NCBI RefSeq assembly: GCF_026410925.1
Contig: NZ_CP112972.1
Coordinates: forward strand, 496,001-560,000
Length of the DNA stretch: 64,000 bases
Direction of reading: 5' to 3'
DNA from: Halovenus salina
Lineage (GTDB): Archaea; Halobacteriota; Halobacteria; Halobacteriales; Haloarculaceae
Shown here: piece after piece, positions 53,348 through 62,669 of the stretch
How the letters are laid out: the number at the start of each line of letters is the position of its first letter
Position numbering within the stretch: the stretch's first letter is position 1
Notes under the pieces: model-generated
Told to the model about the DNA's origin: nothing
Databases searched by the model: none
Seen by the model: only the letters and a program-made list of their open reading frames with translations
Program-made: the position numbers and the translations under genes

Positions 53348-55692
53348 CCCGTCTCACCCCAGTCACGCATTGTCAACAGGACAAGCACAGACAGCGCGGC
53401 AATAACGATGACGATAGATTCGCCGAGCGTATCGAACGCCCGGAAGTCCGTGAGTATCACGTTGACGACGTTCGCCCCACCGCCTCCCTCGACAGCGTGG
53501 TCGATGTAGTACCGCGCAGTCTCGGTGAGTCCGTCGGTCTCGTCGCGTGCGGTGTAGAGGACCGAAATCGCCGCAGTCGCGCCGACGACTGTTGCCAACA
53601 CGCTGTCGCGGGCCACCCGTCCCCAGTTCGTATCGCTGTAGAACGCAGGCATCTTCTCCAGGACGAGCAGGAAAATCAACAGAAGGAGTGTCTCGACGAC
53701 CAGCTGTGTCAGTGCCAGGTCGGCCCCGCTCGAGAGGATGTAGAATATTGCTACCATGAACCCGAGGATGCCGAGGGTCAACACGCCGGTCACGTGGCTC
53801 TCGGTCGTCGTCACGGCGACCGCCGCGACGATTGCCACGCCCAACACGAGCAGTATCGACAGCGGCGTACTCGAACCCGTCAGCGACGGCAACCCCGACC
53901 CCGTTGCACCGTAGCCGGCGACAGTGAGCGAGCAGGCCGACAGCAACACCCACCAGACGTAGGTCCGGATGAGACCGTTGTGGACTGTCTCATCGAGCGC
54001 CGTGCTCAGGCGGTCGAACAGAGCGAGCAGCGTATCATAGACGACGTTCGGGTGAAGTCGCTGTGTCAGCGTATACAGCGTATCCAGACGGCTCCGGATG
54101 CGGTCGTAGAATGGGAACGAAGCGAGACCCAACGCGATAGTCACGCCGCTCATCGCCACCGGTGGAGTGACCTCAGTCGGGAGTCCGGCGTGGATATCGA
54201 CGCTCTCGACGGCCGCCGCTGTCGCCGCGTCTTCGACGACAAAGTCGATTGCGTACTCCGGTGCGATGCTGACTACCGTCACTCCGATGCCGAGCACAGC
54301 GGCGGGGACAGCCATCAACGCCGGTGCGCGCGCAACTGGCCCGAGGTCGTCGGGACGGTCGCCGAAAAAGAGCCACAGGAATCGCAGCGAGTACAGCACC
54401 GTGAAGACACTTGCGAGCACTGCAGTAATCGGGTACAGCCACGCGAGCCCGCCACTGGTCTCCCCTGCGTGCCACGCGGCCTCGAACATAATCTCTTTCG
54501 AGTAAAAGCCTGCAAACGGGGGCAACCCGGCCATGCTCAGCGATGCTACCACGGCGACTGCAGCCGTTACAGGCAGGTCACGCCACAGCCCCCCGAGTTC
54601 GTCGACGTGGCGGGTGCCGGCCTGGTGGGCGAGGATACCCGCGACGAGGAAGAGGCCGGCTTTGAACAGCGCGTGGTTGAACAGGTGAAATGCGCCACCC
54701 TCCGCGCCGTAATGAGACTGAAAGCCGAAGGCAGCGACCATCAGCCCGAGGTGGCTCGCCGTCGAGTACGCGAGCAGTTCCTTGATGTCCCGGGCGAGGA
54801 CGGCCAACACAGCACCGACGAACATCGTTACCACGCCGAGCGTCGCGACCACGAGCGTCCACTCGGGGCCGTGATAGAGCGGCCGGAGCCGTCCCAGCGC
54901 GTAGACGCCGACTTTAACCATCGTCGCCGAGTGGAGAAACGCAGAGACCGGCGTCGGTGCGACCATCGCACGCGGCAGCCAGAAGTACAGCGGGACCTGT
55001 GCCGATTTGGCCGCAGCCGCGACAGTCACGAGCACCAGCGACGGGAGAAAGAGCCCGTGTGCCTGGAGCGACTCGGCCACCGTTTCGTTGTTTGCAAGCA
55101 CCTGTGCGAGGTCGAACGAGCCCTGCCCGGCGAACCCAGCACCCAGGGCAATCAACACAGCGCCGAGCAACAGACAGAGCCCGCCGCCGACGGTAATCAC
55201 CATCGCCATCCTGGCAGAGTACTGGGAGGCAGCCTCGTCGGTGTGATAGCCGATGAGGACGAACGAGCAGACGCTCGTGAGTTCCCAGAACAGAAAGAGG
55301 ACGACGAGGTCGGCTGCGAAGGCAATGCCGAGAATCGACCCCATAAACGCGAGCAAGGCCATGTAGAACCGGCCCAGGTCGGGTTTGTCGTGCATGTAGC
55401 GGCTGGCGTAGGTGAAAATCAGGATGCCGATACCACTGGCGAGCAGCGAGAACAACAGCGCGAGTCCGTCGACCCGGAACCGAACTGCGATATCTAGCGA
55501 CGGTATCCACGGCATCGAGACGGTCCCGTGGCTGCCTGCCTGCGTGAGAATCAATCCAAACGAGGTTGCCGCGGCGATTATCCCCACGACGCTGACCCGC
55601 TCGCCGATAAGTCGATAGAGGCCCGGTGTCACACCTGCGGCCAGAAACGGCACAGCAACTGCGGCGAATAACACCCAGGTATCCGGGCCCAT
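53344..55692 (-). CDS. mnhA: Mrp cation/proton antiporter subunit A (MrpA-MbhDE fusion)
   Basis: 782 residues, about 20 helices, related to NuoL. TYASRYMHDKPDLGRFY, FWELTSVCSFVLIGYH, HSATMVKVGVYALGRL and HLFNHALFKAGLFLVAG are the antiporter core. From about 620 a C-terminal MbhD/MbhE-like region follows (TGVLTLGILGFMVAIFYILSSGADLALTQLVVETL), the usual fusion in MrpA. First gene of the seven-gene operon. With B-G it exchanges Na+ (possibly K+ or Ca2+) for H+, central to salt tolerance. Confidence 0.94.
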   Translation of the reverse strand: MGPDTWVLFAAVAVPFLAAGVTPGLYRLIGERVSVVGIIAAATSFGLILTQAGSHGTVSMPWIPSLDIAVRFRVDGLALLFSLLASGIGILIFTYASRYMHDKPDLGRFYMALLAFMGSILGIAFAADLVVLFLFWELTSVCSFVLIGYHTDEAASQYSARMAMVITVGGGLCLLLGAVLIALGAGFAGQGSFDLAQVLANNETVAESLQAHGLFLPSLVLVTVAAAAKSAQVPLYFWLPRAMVAPTPVSAFLHSATMVKVGVYALGRLRPLYHGPEWTLVVATLGVVTMFVGAVLAVLARDIKELLAYSTASHLGLMVAAFGFQSHYGAEGGAFHLFNHALFKAGLFLVAGILAHQAGTRHVDELGGLWRDLPVTAAVAVVASLSMAGLPPFAGFYSKEIMFEAAWHAGETSGGLAWLYPITAVLASVFTVLYSLRFLWLFFGDRPDDLGPVARAPALMAVPAAVLGIGVTVVSIAPEYAIDFVVEDAATAAAVESVDIHAGLPTEVTPPVAMSGVTIALGLASFPFYDRIRSRLDTLYTLTQRLHPNVVYDTLLALFDRLSTALDETVHNGLIRTYVWWVLLSACSLTVAGYGATGSGLPSLTGSSTPLSILLVLGVAIVAAVAVTTTESHVTGVLTLGILGFMVAIFYILSSGADLALTQLVVETLLLLIFLLVLEKMPAFYSDTNWGRVARDSVLATVVGATAAISVLYTARDETDGLTETARYYIDHAVEGGGGANVVNVILTDFRAFDTLGESIVIVIAALSVLVLLTMRDWGETG

Positions 55693-55785
55693 TGTTTAGA
55701 GCCAAACACAGACTCAACTTAAGCAGTCCGGAGACCGCCTCGCTGTTTAGGGCGCAATTAGTTGCCTGTCTGTCGTGTTCTCGTC

Positions 55786-55896
55786 ATAGTGATTGTTGCG
55801 AGTCGTTACCGCCGTTGGGAAACGAGACGTGGGTCTCACGCGGTGAAACACCGATATTCGTGGCGTGGTCACGAAAATAACCGCAACAATCACTAT
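55786..55896. repeat. MITE-like 111-bp inverted-repeat element, copy B
   Basis: 111 bp, same length as copy A at 13967. Terminal inverted repeats are a perfect 15 bp here: ATAGTGATTGTTGCG and CGCAACAATCACTAT. Hand alignment gives 12 mismatches to copy A. Its right end touches the last base of the TGA stop of the minus-strand oxidoreductase gene. In both copies the stop-side flank reads TGAT and the other flank ATGACG. No transposase nearby. It lies between mnhA and that gene. Confidence 0.78.
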
Positions 55897-57059
55897 CAGG
55901 CGACGTTCTGTTCGGTGAGTCCCTCGTCGCGCTCGAAGCGGTCGCTGTCGAGCACCGATACGTCGACAAGGCTCGCCTCGCCGTCGGTGACGAGTTCGGC
56001 AACCACTTCTCCCGTCGCAGGGGCGTGCTGGAAGCCGTGGCCCGAGAAGCCCGCGGCAGTCACTAGGCCCGGCACACTCTCCTCGATAACTGGGTGGTGG
56101 TCCGGTGTCACAGCATAGAGCCCCGCCCAGCCACGCCTGATTCGCGTCTCCGGGCCGAAGTAGTCGGTGTACTCTGCTGCTCGCTCGACTGCGTTCGCCG
56201 CCCAGTCGATGTCCATGTCGTCATCGAATCGGTCCGGATTCTGCTCCGGGTCCGGGTTGGCCTCAAAGTGGCCGCCGACGAGCGCGATACCGTCGCGTTC
56301 GGGCCGGAAGTACGACCCTGTCTCCAGGTCGATTGTCAGCGGGACAGACTCTTCGACTGCTTGGGAGGGGTCGACGACCGCAATCTGGCGACGACGCGGC
56401 GAAATCGGGAGGTCGATTCCAGCCATCGCTCCGAGTTCAGGGGCCCAGACGCCCGCAGCGTTGACCACGAACGTGCAGTCGTGTTCCGCTGTTCCGTTCT
56501 CTCCCTGTACTTGAACGCCGGTGACGCGACCGCTGTCGCGGTAGATATCGGTCACGGCTGTGCCCGTCTGTATCTCGACACCTGCCTCTTGGGCGGCACC
56601 AGCGTACCCCTGGACGGCCAGATTCGGGTCTGCGATGCCGTCGTCGGGGTTGTATGTCGCCCTGGCGAACGGTTCGGGGTCAAGTCCCGGACAGTACTCT
56701 GTGGCCGCCTCTGGTGTAAGCACGCGGCTGTCAGCGCCACAGCGCTGTTGCATCCTGACGTTTGCCTCGAACTGCTCGGCGGTCTCCTCACTCCGGGCGA
56801 GAAAGAGATACCCGGTTTTTCTGAGGCCGATGTCGACGCCGAACTCTGACTCGAAGCTGTCCCAAACGGGCTTGCTCGCAAGCGAGAGTTCGACGTTGAC
56901 CGGCGTCGAGAACTGCGAGCGGATTCCGCCCGCGGCTCTGGCTGTACTCCCGGCACCGAGAGACCCTTTCTCGAAGAGCGTGACATCTGCGCCCCTCGTT
57001 GCCAGGTTGTACGCAGCCGACAGGCCGACGATACCGCCACCGATGACGATGACGTCCAT
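55896..57059 (-). CDS. FAD-dependent amino-acid/glycine oxidoreductase (DAO family)
   Basis: 387 residues. MDVIVIGGGIVGLSAAYNLATRG is the FAD dinucleotide motif, followed by GSTARAAGGIRSQF, the DAO-family segment. GWAGLYAVTPDHHPVIEE and GFSGHGFQHAPATGEVVAEL form the C-terminal FAD/substrate region typical of sarcosine/glycine oxidase-like enzymes. It would oxidise a secondary or D-amino acid. The frame is open far upstream, but the chosen ATG opens the dinucleotide motif. Divergent from the ornithine cyclodeaminase-like gene. Confidence 0.88.
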   Translation of the reverse strand: MDVIVIGGGIVGLSAAYNLATRGADVTLFEKGSLGAGSTARAAGGIRSQFSTPVNVELSLASKPVWDSFESEFGVDIGLRKTGYLFLARSEETAEQFEANVRMQQRCGADSRVLTPEAATEYCPGLDPEPFARATYNPDDGIADPNLAVQGYAGAAQEAGVEIQTGTAVTDIYRDSGRVTGVQVQGENGTAEHDCTFVVNAAGVWAPELGAMAGIDLPISPRRRQIAVVDPSQAVEESVPLTIDLETGSYFRPERDGIALVGGHFEANPDPEQNPDRFDDDMDIDWAANAVERAAEYTDYFGPETRIRRGWAGLYAVTPDHHPVIEESVPGLVTAAGFSGHGFQHAPATGEVVAELVTDGEASLVDVSVLDSDRFERDEGLTEQNVA

Positions 57060-57143
57060 GACTGCGTATCTCGCCGAACCCGTATAAAACTTCGACAGCT
57101 CTTCTGGTAAACACCTAAGACCGAGCCAGCCGGGAGAACTTCT

Positions 57144-58103
57144 ATGGTGTTGATACTGACCGAGGAGGACGTACGAACGACACTCGATCTGGGCTCGCTG
57201 GTCGATGTCGTCGGCGACGCGCTGGTCAAGCAGGCCAATGGGGAAGTCGAACGGCCCGAACGACCCCATTTCGAGGTCGGAGCGGGCATCGACACGGAGC
57301 CCGGAACCGGCATCGCGATGCCGGCGTACATTCACGGCGACGAACAGTACGCGACGAAACTCGTCGGCGTCCACGAGGCAAACGCTGACCGCGGGCTGCC
57401 GACGATTCACGCACAGATTGTCCTGACGAGTGCTCGGACCGGTGTCCCCGTTGCGTTCATGGGAGGTACGACAATCACGAACGCGCGAACGGGGTGTATC
57501 GGGGCGGTATCAGTCCGCGAACTCGCATCCAAAACCGAGACGCTCGGCGTCATCGGCGCGGGAGTCCAGGCACGCTGGCAGTCCCGTGCTATCGACAAGG
57601 TTACGTCACTCGACTCGGTGCGCGTCTACTCGCCGAGCGACTCGCGCGAAGCGTGTGCGGCGGACCTCCGGGAAGACGGACTCCCAGCGACAGCCGTCGA
57701 CACGCCGGCCGCGGCCGTCGACGGTGCTGACACAGTCGTGACCGCCACGACTGCCACCGAACCGGTCTTTCCCCCGGAGGCTCTGGCGGAGGACGCACTC
57801 GTCGTCGCGGTCGGCGCGTTCACCCCAGAGATGCAAGAACTCGACCCGGCGGTGTTTGATGCCGCGGCCGAGATATTCGCCGATGTCCCCGAGGAAGCGA
57901 TAGAAACCGGCGATTTACGCGCGACCGCCCTCTCGGCCGCTGAGCTGGTCCCCCTTGGCGAGCTGATTGCCGACGGCCGAGAGGACCGAGAGGGTGTGAC
58001 CGTCGTCAAAAGCGTCGGCTCCGCGACCCTCGATGCCGCAGCCAGTACGACCGTCTACGAGCAGGCAAGCGACGCCGGACGCGGGACGGAGCTATCGCTG
58101 TAG
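57144..58103 (+). CDS. Ornithine cyclodeaminase/mu-crystallin family protein
   Basis: 319 residues. VVGDALVKQANGEVERPERPH is the substrate site and LGVIGAGVQARWQSRAI the NAD(P)-binding motif (GxGxxA/G). TVVTATTATEPVFPPE and AVGAFTPEMQELDPAVF continue the Rossmann domain. Members deaminate ornithine or reduce imino acids such as alanine dehydrogenase AlaDH; the exact substrate is not readable. Its neighbour oxidises amino acids, so a shared catabolic role is plausible. Confidence 0.88.
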   Translation: MVLILTEEDVRTTLDLGSLVDVVGDALVKQANGEVERPERPHFEVGAGIDTEPGTGIAMPAYIHGDEQYATKLVGVHEANADRGLPTIHAQIVLTSARTGVPVAFMGGTTITNARTGCIGAVSVRELASKTETLGVIGAGVQARWQSRAIDKVTSLDSVRVYSPSDSREACAADLREDGLPATAVDTPAAAVDGADTVVTATTATEPVFPPEALAEDALVVAVGAFTPEMQELDPAVFDAAAEIFADVPEEAIETGDLRATALSAAELVPLGELIADGREDREGVTVVKSVGSATLDAAASTTVYEQASDAGRGTELSL

Positions 58104-58847
58104 TCAGCCGAGGACAGTTCGGACCCGCTCGGCGGTGTCTTCGAGCAACGAGAGGTCGTCGGAGAACACCTCGATAGCGACTGTTCCGTCGAATCCGTGC
58201 AGGTGGTCGCCGAGTTGGTCGTAGTCGATTTCGCCCGCGCCGAGCGGGATGTGGGTGTCGCCACGGCCGCGGGCGTCGTGAACATGGAGGTGTGAGACGC
58301 GGTCTGCGTGGTTGCCCAGAAAACGGTCGACGGCGTCGTTTCCGCCCTCCATGTAGGCGTGGCCGAGGTCGAAACAGACCGGTGCGTCGACCTCCTCGGC
58401 GATATCGCCGAGGACAGACAGCGGGAGGCCGCGGCGCTGGTGGCCGACGTTCTCGACAACCACCTCGACGCCGGCCTCGCGGCCAATCGAGACAATCTCC
58501 GCGAGTTGGTCGGCGAACGTCGGCCGCAGGTCTGTATCGCTCGGATTCCGGACTGTCGCGTGAAGCACCGCCTTCGTTGCGCCCATCTCTCCTGCCCAGG
58601 AGAGCAGCCGGCACTGGTAGTCAAGAATACCATCGTTGAGTTCAGGGACCGCCGTCGCCACGACCTGTTTGAACGGAAGGTGGATTGCAAGCTCAAGGTC
58701 GTGTCTCTCACAGGCGGCCTGCAGGTCGGATTCGGCAGTTTCAGGCACTCCAGTCGACTCTGCAAGGCCGAATTCGACGAAATCGAACGACTCACCCGCC
58801 GCGTCGATGCGGTTGACCGCGCCGCCGACGGTCACTCCAAGCTCCAT
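58104..58847 (-). CDS. Xylose isomerase-like TIM-barrel protein
   Basis: 247 residues. AIHLPF, VVENVGHQ, PVCFDLGHAYM, HLHVHDARG and IPLGAGEIDY place the metal ligands (Glu, Asp, His, Glu) of the AP-endonuclease-2/sugar-isomerase fold. Substrate could be a sugar phosphate or DNA; gene context gives no clue beyond amino-acid catabolism genes on one side. It abuts the stop of the convergent ornithine cyclodeaminase-like gene without a gap. Confidence 0.85.
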   Translation of the reverse strand: MELGVTVGGAVNRIDAAGESFDFVEFGLAESTGVPETAESDLQAACERHDLELAIHLPFKQVVATAVPELNDGILDYQCRLLSWAGEMGATKAVLHATVRNPSDTDLRPTFADQLAEIVSIGREAGVEVVVENVGHQRRGLPLSVLGDIAEEVDAPVCFDLGHAYMEGGNDAVDRFLGNHADRVSHLHVHDARGRGDTHIPLGAGEIDYDQLGDHLHGFDGTVAIEVFSDDLSLLEDTAERVRTVLG

Positions 58848-58886
58848 ACCAGTGTTTTCGTGTGGTATCTTAGAAAAGGATTTGGC

Positions 58887-60131
58887 TCACTCCTGAATCG
58901 GTGCGGCGAGTTCCGGCGCGCTCGCGTCGAACCCCTCCTCGCAGAGTTTGGACGCAAAGCCGGGGCAGTCGTCGCCGTGGTTGACCAGTATCCGCGACTC
59001 GCGGTACTCGTCGAGAAACGCACGGAGTCCGGCACGGTCTGCGTGTGCCGAGAAATCGTACTGTTCGACCTGTGCGCTGACTGGAAGCACGCGGCCGTCG
59101 AACTCGGCGCGGCCGGATTCAAGTAGCTCTCTGCCGGGCGTTCCCTCAACCTGATAGCCTGTCATCGCGACCTTGTTCGTGGGGTTCTGGCGAATCTCCG
59201 GGATGTAGGAGACGACCGGGCCGCCGCCGAGCATCCCAGCGGTCGTCAGGATGACCGTATTCTGCCCTGCGATGCGCTCGCGCTGGCCGTCTCGGCCGCT
59301 CACGAACCGGGCGTTCGACTTCGCACGGGCGAGGGCATCGTGGTCGCGGACGAAGTCAGGATGCCGCCTGAGCGTCTCCGTGACCTCCCGTGCCATTCCA
59401 TCGAGATAACAGTCGATGTTGTTTGCCGCACAGACCAGGAGCAGCTCCTGCGCGCGGCCAATTGCGAACACCGGGACGATGACTGTCCCACCCTCCCAGA
59501 CTGTCGTTTGGACGCTCTCGACGAAAGACTCCTCGACGCGTGTTCGGTCCGTGTGCTCGACATCCGCGTAGGTGCTCTCCGTGATGACGATATCAGCCTC
59601 GGGCCGTGCAGTCGAGCCATCCACGAGACGCTGAATCGACTCGTCGCCGACCGGGCCGATATCGGCGGTGTACAAAAGCGTCGTCTCGCCGTCGTCGACG
59701 TGGACGTGTGCGCTCCCGGGGATGTGGCCGGCGTTGTAGAGTGTCACCTTGTGGCCAGCCGCCTCGAAAGACTCCCTGTATCCGTGCGTCTGTGACACCT
59801 GCGTCGTTCTGCGGACGTGTGTCTCGGTGAACGGACACTGGAGCGTGTTGCCGTGGAGTTTGAGTGTGTCCTCGGCTAGCGTCAGCGTCAGTGCACGCGT
59901 CGGTGGCGTCCAGTGGATTGGCGGCCGAGAGTCGCCCGTCAGCAGCGACGGAACCGCGCCAGCGTGGTCGAGATGGCCGTGGCTGACGACGACGGCATCG
60001 GGGTCTACGTCACCGACGGGGTACTGAAGCGGCGTCGAGGTTTCGAGGCCGTAATCGAGCAAGAGCGAATCGTTGACGAGAATCGAACTTCTGCCGACTT
60101 CGCGTGCGCCGCCGAGAAATTCCACCTTCAT
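58887..60131 (-). CDS. Beta-CASP metallo-beta-lactamase RNase
   Basis: 414 residues. Motif 2 SHGHLDHAG (H51, H53, D55, H56), motif 3 AGHIPGSAH, motif 4 TADIGP and the beta-CASP region (FAIGRAQELLLV, GMLGGGPV, SAHADRAGL, LVNHGDD) are present. It lacks the KH domains of archaeal CPSF1, so it fits the shorter aRNase J/aCPSF2 class that trims RNA 5' ends or cuts endonucleolytically. It follows the small gene at 60141 on the same strand, 9 nt after its stop. Confidence 0.9.
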   Translation of the reverse strand: MKVEFLGGAREVGRSSILVNDSLLLDYGLETSTPLQYPVGDVDPDAVVVSHGHLDHAGAVPSLLTGDSRPPIHWTPPTRALTLTLAEDTLKLHGNTLQCPFTETHVRRTTQVSQTHGYRESFEAAGHKVTLYNAGHIPGSAHVHVDDGETTLLYTADIGPVGDESIQRLVDGSTARPEADIVITESTYADVEHTDRTRVEESFVESVQTTVWEGGTVIVPVFAIGRAQELLLVCAANNIDCYLDGMAREVTETLRRHPDFVRDHDALARAKSNARFVSGRDGQRERIAGQNTVILTTAGMLGGGPVVSYIPEIRQNPTNKVAMTGYQVEGTPGRELLESGRAEFDGRVLPVSAQVEQYDFSAHADRAGLRAFLDEYRESRILVNHGDDCPGFASKLCEEGFDASAPELAAPIQE

Positions 60132-60140
60132 CGTCCTGCG

Positions 60141-60449
60141 TCACTCAGGTGTCTCTTCGAGGTCTGGTCGGACCCGAAACCGCTGATAGTCGCCGAAGGA
60201 AAGTTCGAGCGAGCCAATCCACCAGTTCCACCGCTCGACGAGCGAGTGGTCATCGGGAGCGTCGTCGAGATTCGAGATGACAGCTTCGACCGTGAGTTGG
60301 AGGTCCATATCCTCTTCGAGCCGGCCGGAATCTGCGAGGTCTCGCGCCTGTCGGGAGACTGCACGGTGTGTGCGTTCGCTTCCGCCGAACTCAGCGTCCA
60401 GTTCGTCGACGAGACGGGTACGGTCCACGAAGGGAGGTGAGAGAGCCAC
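60141..60449 (-). CDS. Conserved haloarchaeal hypothetical protein
   Basis: 102 residues from GTG at 60449; a longer frame would overlap the threonine dehydratase. The end DHSLVERWNWWIGSLELSFGDYQRFRVRPD and the front SRQARDLADSGRLEEDMDLQ resemble conserved haloarchaeal proteins I have seen without a name. It has no signal peptide or membrane helix. It sits between the threonine dehydratase (12 nt upstream) and the beta-CASP RNase (9 nt downstream), so it is probably in their operon. Confidence 0.6.
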   Translation of the reverse strand: MALSPPFVDRTRLVDELDAEFGGSERTHRAVSRQARDLADSGRLEEDMDLQLTVEAVISNLDDAPDDHSLVERWNWWIGSLELSFGDYQRFRVRPDLEETPE

Positions 60450-60460
60450 CCTCTTGAATG

Positions 60461-61483
60461 TTAGCCGTCGGTGAGAACGTGTTTGAGTTTCTGTTCGGAG
60501 ATGTTCCGACCGGTAACAGGTAGCACGACCGTCTGCCCGCGGACCAGCTCGCGGTGTTCTAATGCGGCCGCAATGACCGTCGCACACGCTCCCTCCATGA
60601 TGATGCCCGACCGGACCATCATCTGTCTGAGCGCATCGAGTGTCGCCTCGTCGTCGACCAGCGCGAAGTCGGTGAGTTTCTCGCCCAACACCTCCATCGT
60701 CATCGCGAACGGAACGCGGGTCGCCAGCCCCTCGGCGACGGTATCCATCTTCTCGTGGGGTCTGAGATGTCCCTCCTTCCAAGCGCGGTGTGCGGCCGGG
60801 GCCTGGGCCGACTGAACGCCGATAACGTCGGCCCCAAGGATATCCCCGAGCGTCAGCGAGAGGCCCGAGGCGTGGGTTCCGCCGCCGATGGGAGCGAATG
60901 CGAGGTCGACCTCGGGTAGCTCGTCGATTATCTCTAACCCCGCCGTCGCGACGCCGGCGACGAGTTCGGGCTCGTTGGCCGAGTGGACGTAGCGGTACTG
61001 CTGTTCGGTCGCTAGCCGCTCGGCGTGTGCCCGTGCTTCGTCGTAGTCGCTGCCGTGGTACACGATGTCGGCACCGTATCGCTCCATGGACTGCACCTTC
61101 GAGGGATTGGCGTCCTCGGGAACACAGATGGTGACGGGAAGGTCGAACTGCTCGCCGGCGAACGCGACCGACTGGCCGTGGTTGCCGGTACTCGCGGCGA
61201 TGAGGCCATATTCGTCGAACTCGTCGCCGAGCTGTGAGCCCAGGGCGACGCCGCCGCGTACCTTGAACGCGCCAGTCGGGAGCGTGTCCTCGCGCTTGAG
61301 ATAGACCTCGGCGTCCAGTTCCGCAGAGAGCCAGTCTGACCGGACCAGTGGCGTCTCAGGCAGGTACGGCGAGATACGCTCTCGGGCCGCGTAGATATCA
61401 GCTTGAGACGGAGGTGTCAGGTCGTGATACGGGAATACCGTCGTCTCATCAGGGGAGTCAACTGGTTCGTACCCTTGTGCCAT
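60461..61483 (-). CDS. Threonine ammonia-lyase (threonine/serine dehydratase)
   Basis: 340 residues from ATG at 61483 (a GTG two codons earlier is possible). PLP-binding K74 is in GAFKVRGG, with STGNHGQSVAFAG and GGGTHASGLSLTL (glycine-rich phosphate cup). It lacks the C-terminal regulatory ACT domains of biosynthetic IlvA, which points to a catabolic enzyme converting threonine to 2-oxobutyrate and ammonia. A TATA-like GATATTTTTAGG lies 23-34 nt upstream of the ATG. Confidence 0.9.
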   Translation of the reverse strand: MAQGYEPVDSPDETTVFPYHDLTPPSQADIYAARERISPYLPETPLVRSDWLSAELDAEVYLKREDTLPTGAFKVRGGVALGSQLGDEFDEYGLIAASTGNHGQSVAFAGEQFDLPVTICVPEDANPSKVQSMERYGADIVYHGSDYDEARAHAERLATEQQYRYVHSANEPELVAGVATAGLEIIDELPEVDLAFAPIGGGTHASGLSLTLGDILGADVIGVQSAQAPAAHRAWKEGHLRPHEKMDTVAEGLATRVPFAMTMEVLGEKLTDFALVDDEATLDALRQMMVRSGIIMEGACATVIAAALEHRELVRGQTVVLPVTGRNISEQKLKHVLTDG

Positions 61484-61784
61484 ATCCACTTTCTCGGTGC
61501 TCGTTCCTAAAAATATCGGGGTGTCGTCTCGCTGGGGGCAACGTCCATCTCGAGCTGTCTCGTCTGTTCGACGGCGGCACCTACGAGATTGCTTGTTAAT
61601 TGGTCTGGTGGGTCACAAGAGATAGCTTACCCGCTCGCGCGTCGATACCGGACAGATGACGCTCCGAGTGGTGGCTTCGAGAGTCGGTCCATGCGAGTAC
61701 GCACGAGCGACAGAGAACGGTCTGTAAATACCTGAACGCGCTGTAGCCACACCGGCGAAGGCCCGTCTCTGGCAGCTCACGGCC
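61484..61784. other. 301-bp spacer with the dehydratase promoter
   Basis: The first 35 bases hold the threonine dehydratase promoter box (61506-61517). A second AT box (GTATTTACAG on the minus strand, about 61713-61725) precedes a 21-residue frame starting at 61692, which is too short and uncharacteristic to call. The rest shows no gene or RNA I can support. Confidence 0.5.
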
Positions 61785-62447
61785 TCAGTCGTCGTCATCG
61801 TCAGCCGTTAGCAAGAGTGTGTTTGTGACGAGCATTTCGATGGCACGACGCAGGCGTTCGGTGATTGCCTGGTCGGAGACGTCGAACGTCTCGGCCAGTT
61901 CCTGTGTCGAGGCCTGCCGAGGCAGCGAGTAGTACCCCCTCTCGACGGCCGCTCCCAGGGTCTTTCGCTGCGGGGTCGTGAGACCATACCACGGCCCGGC
62001 CTCGGGCGTGGTGGGGTTGTAAATCCGTCTGATATCGAGCTGAAGGTCGGCCTCGTGACAGTGCTCCTGGAACATCGAGAGGGAGTCGTGGGTGGGAAAG
62101 CGGAGCTGAAAGTTCCACTGGCTCGCGTCGCCTGTCGCTTCCAGTACGTGGCCGTCGAGGCGCTCAACGAGACTCAAAAACGCGTCGTCCGTGTGTTCCC
62201 AATCGAGTGCGTACAGCGTTTCATCGCCGTGGGTGTTGATTGTCTGAATCCTGGAGACGGTCGGGTGTTCCCGCACGCTTGCCTCGAACGACTCACGTAC
62301 CGAGCCATGGACGCGAAAAAACGGGACAGAGCGGTCGCCCAGCGGCACCATCGTGTCGAGCGTAATCGTCGTGCCACCCTCTGTCGCCAGTATCTGTCCG
62401 TGTTGGAATGTCGAGGACGGAAGCGACAGTTCGACGATAACGCTCAT
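61785..62447 (-). CDS. Bat-type helix-turn-helix regulator (HTH_10)
   Basis: 220 residues from ATG at 62447; a longer upstream frame lacks family features. The N-terminal part (about 1-150) is the bacterio-opsin activator sensor-like domain, with LPSSTFQHGQILATEGGTTITLD. The C-terminal segment GLTTPQRKTLGAAVERGYYSLPRQASTQELAETFDVSDQAITERLRRAIE is HTH_10. It probably activates or represses an unknown set of genes in response to a bound signal. An ATTTATC box lies about 25-33 nt upstream. Confidence 0.88.
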   Translation of the reverse strand: MSVIVELSLPSSTFQHGQILATEGGTTITLDTMVPLGDRSVPFFRVHGSVRESFEASVREHPTVSRIQTINTHGDETLYALDWEHTDDAFLSLVERLDGHVLEATGDASQWNFQLRFPTHDSLSMFQEHCHEADLQLDIRRIYNPTTPEAGPWYGLTTPQRKTLGAAVERGYYSLPRQASTQELAETFDVSDQAITERLRRAIEMLVTNTLLLTADDDDD

Positions 62448-62669
62448 TACTATCTGTACACCGACACAACAGATAAATCCTAGTTCTGCCGCCACCGCGG
62501 CGGGCCGAAAAGACATGGCAGACCATGCTCTCCGATAGTTGTATACCGGTGGCACGCCGATGACATGTATGGAGATATGTAGATTTGTCACGGGAAAGGC
62601 TGTTGTGCAGGTCAGGGCCCGGTCAAGCGATGGGACCTCGCCCGGTCGGGGCGCGTCGGGAGGCGCTGT
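62448..62669. other. 222-bp spacer, promoter of the Bat-type gene only
   Basis: Contains the promoter box of the Bat-type gene near 62471-62480 and no other feature I can support. The end is GC-rich and shows no clear promoter for the small gene at 62670. Confidence 0.45.

Noticed and set aside
53497..55497. 666-codon open frame opposite mnhA
   Set aside because: Its His/Arg/Gln-rich translation lacks helices or motifs and it is fully antisense to a certain antiporter subunit.
61627..61692. 21-residue minus frame after an AT box in the 61.5-61.8 kb spacer
   Set aside because: Too short and no conservation can be judged.
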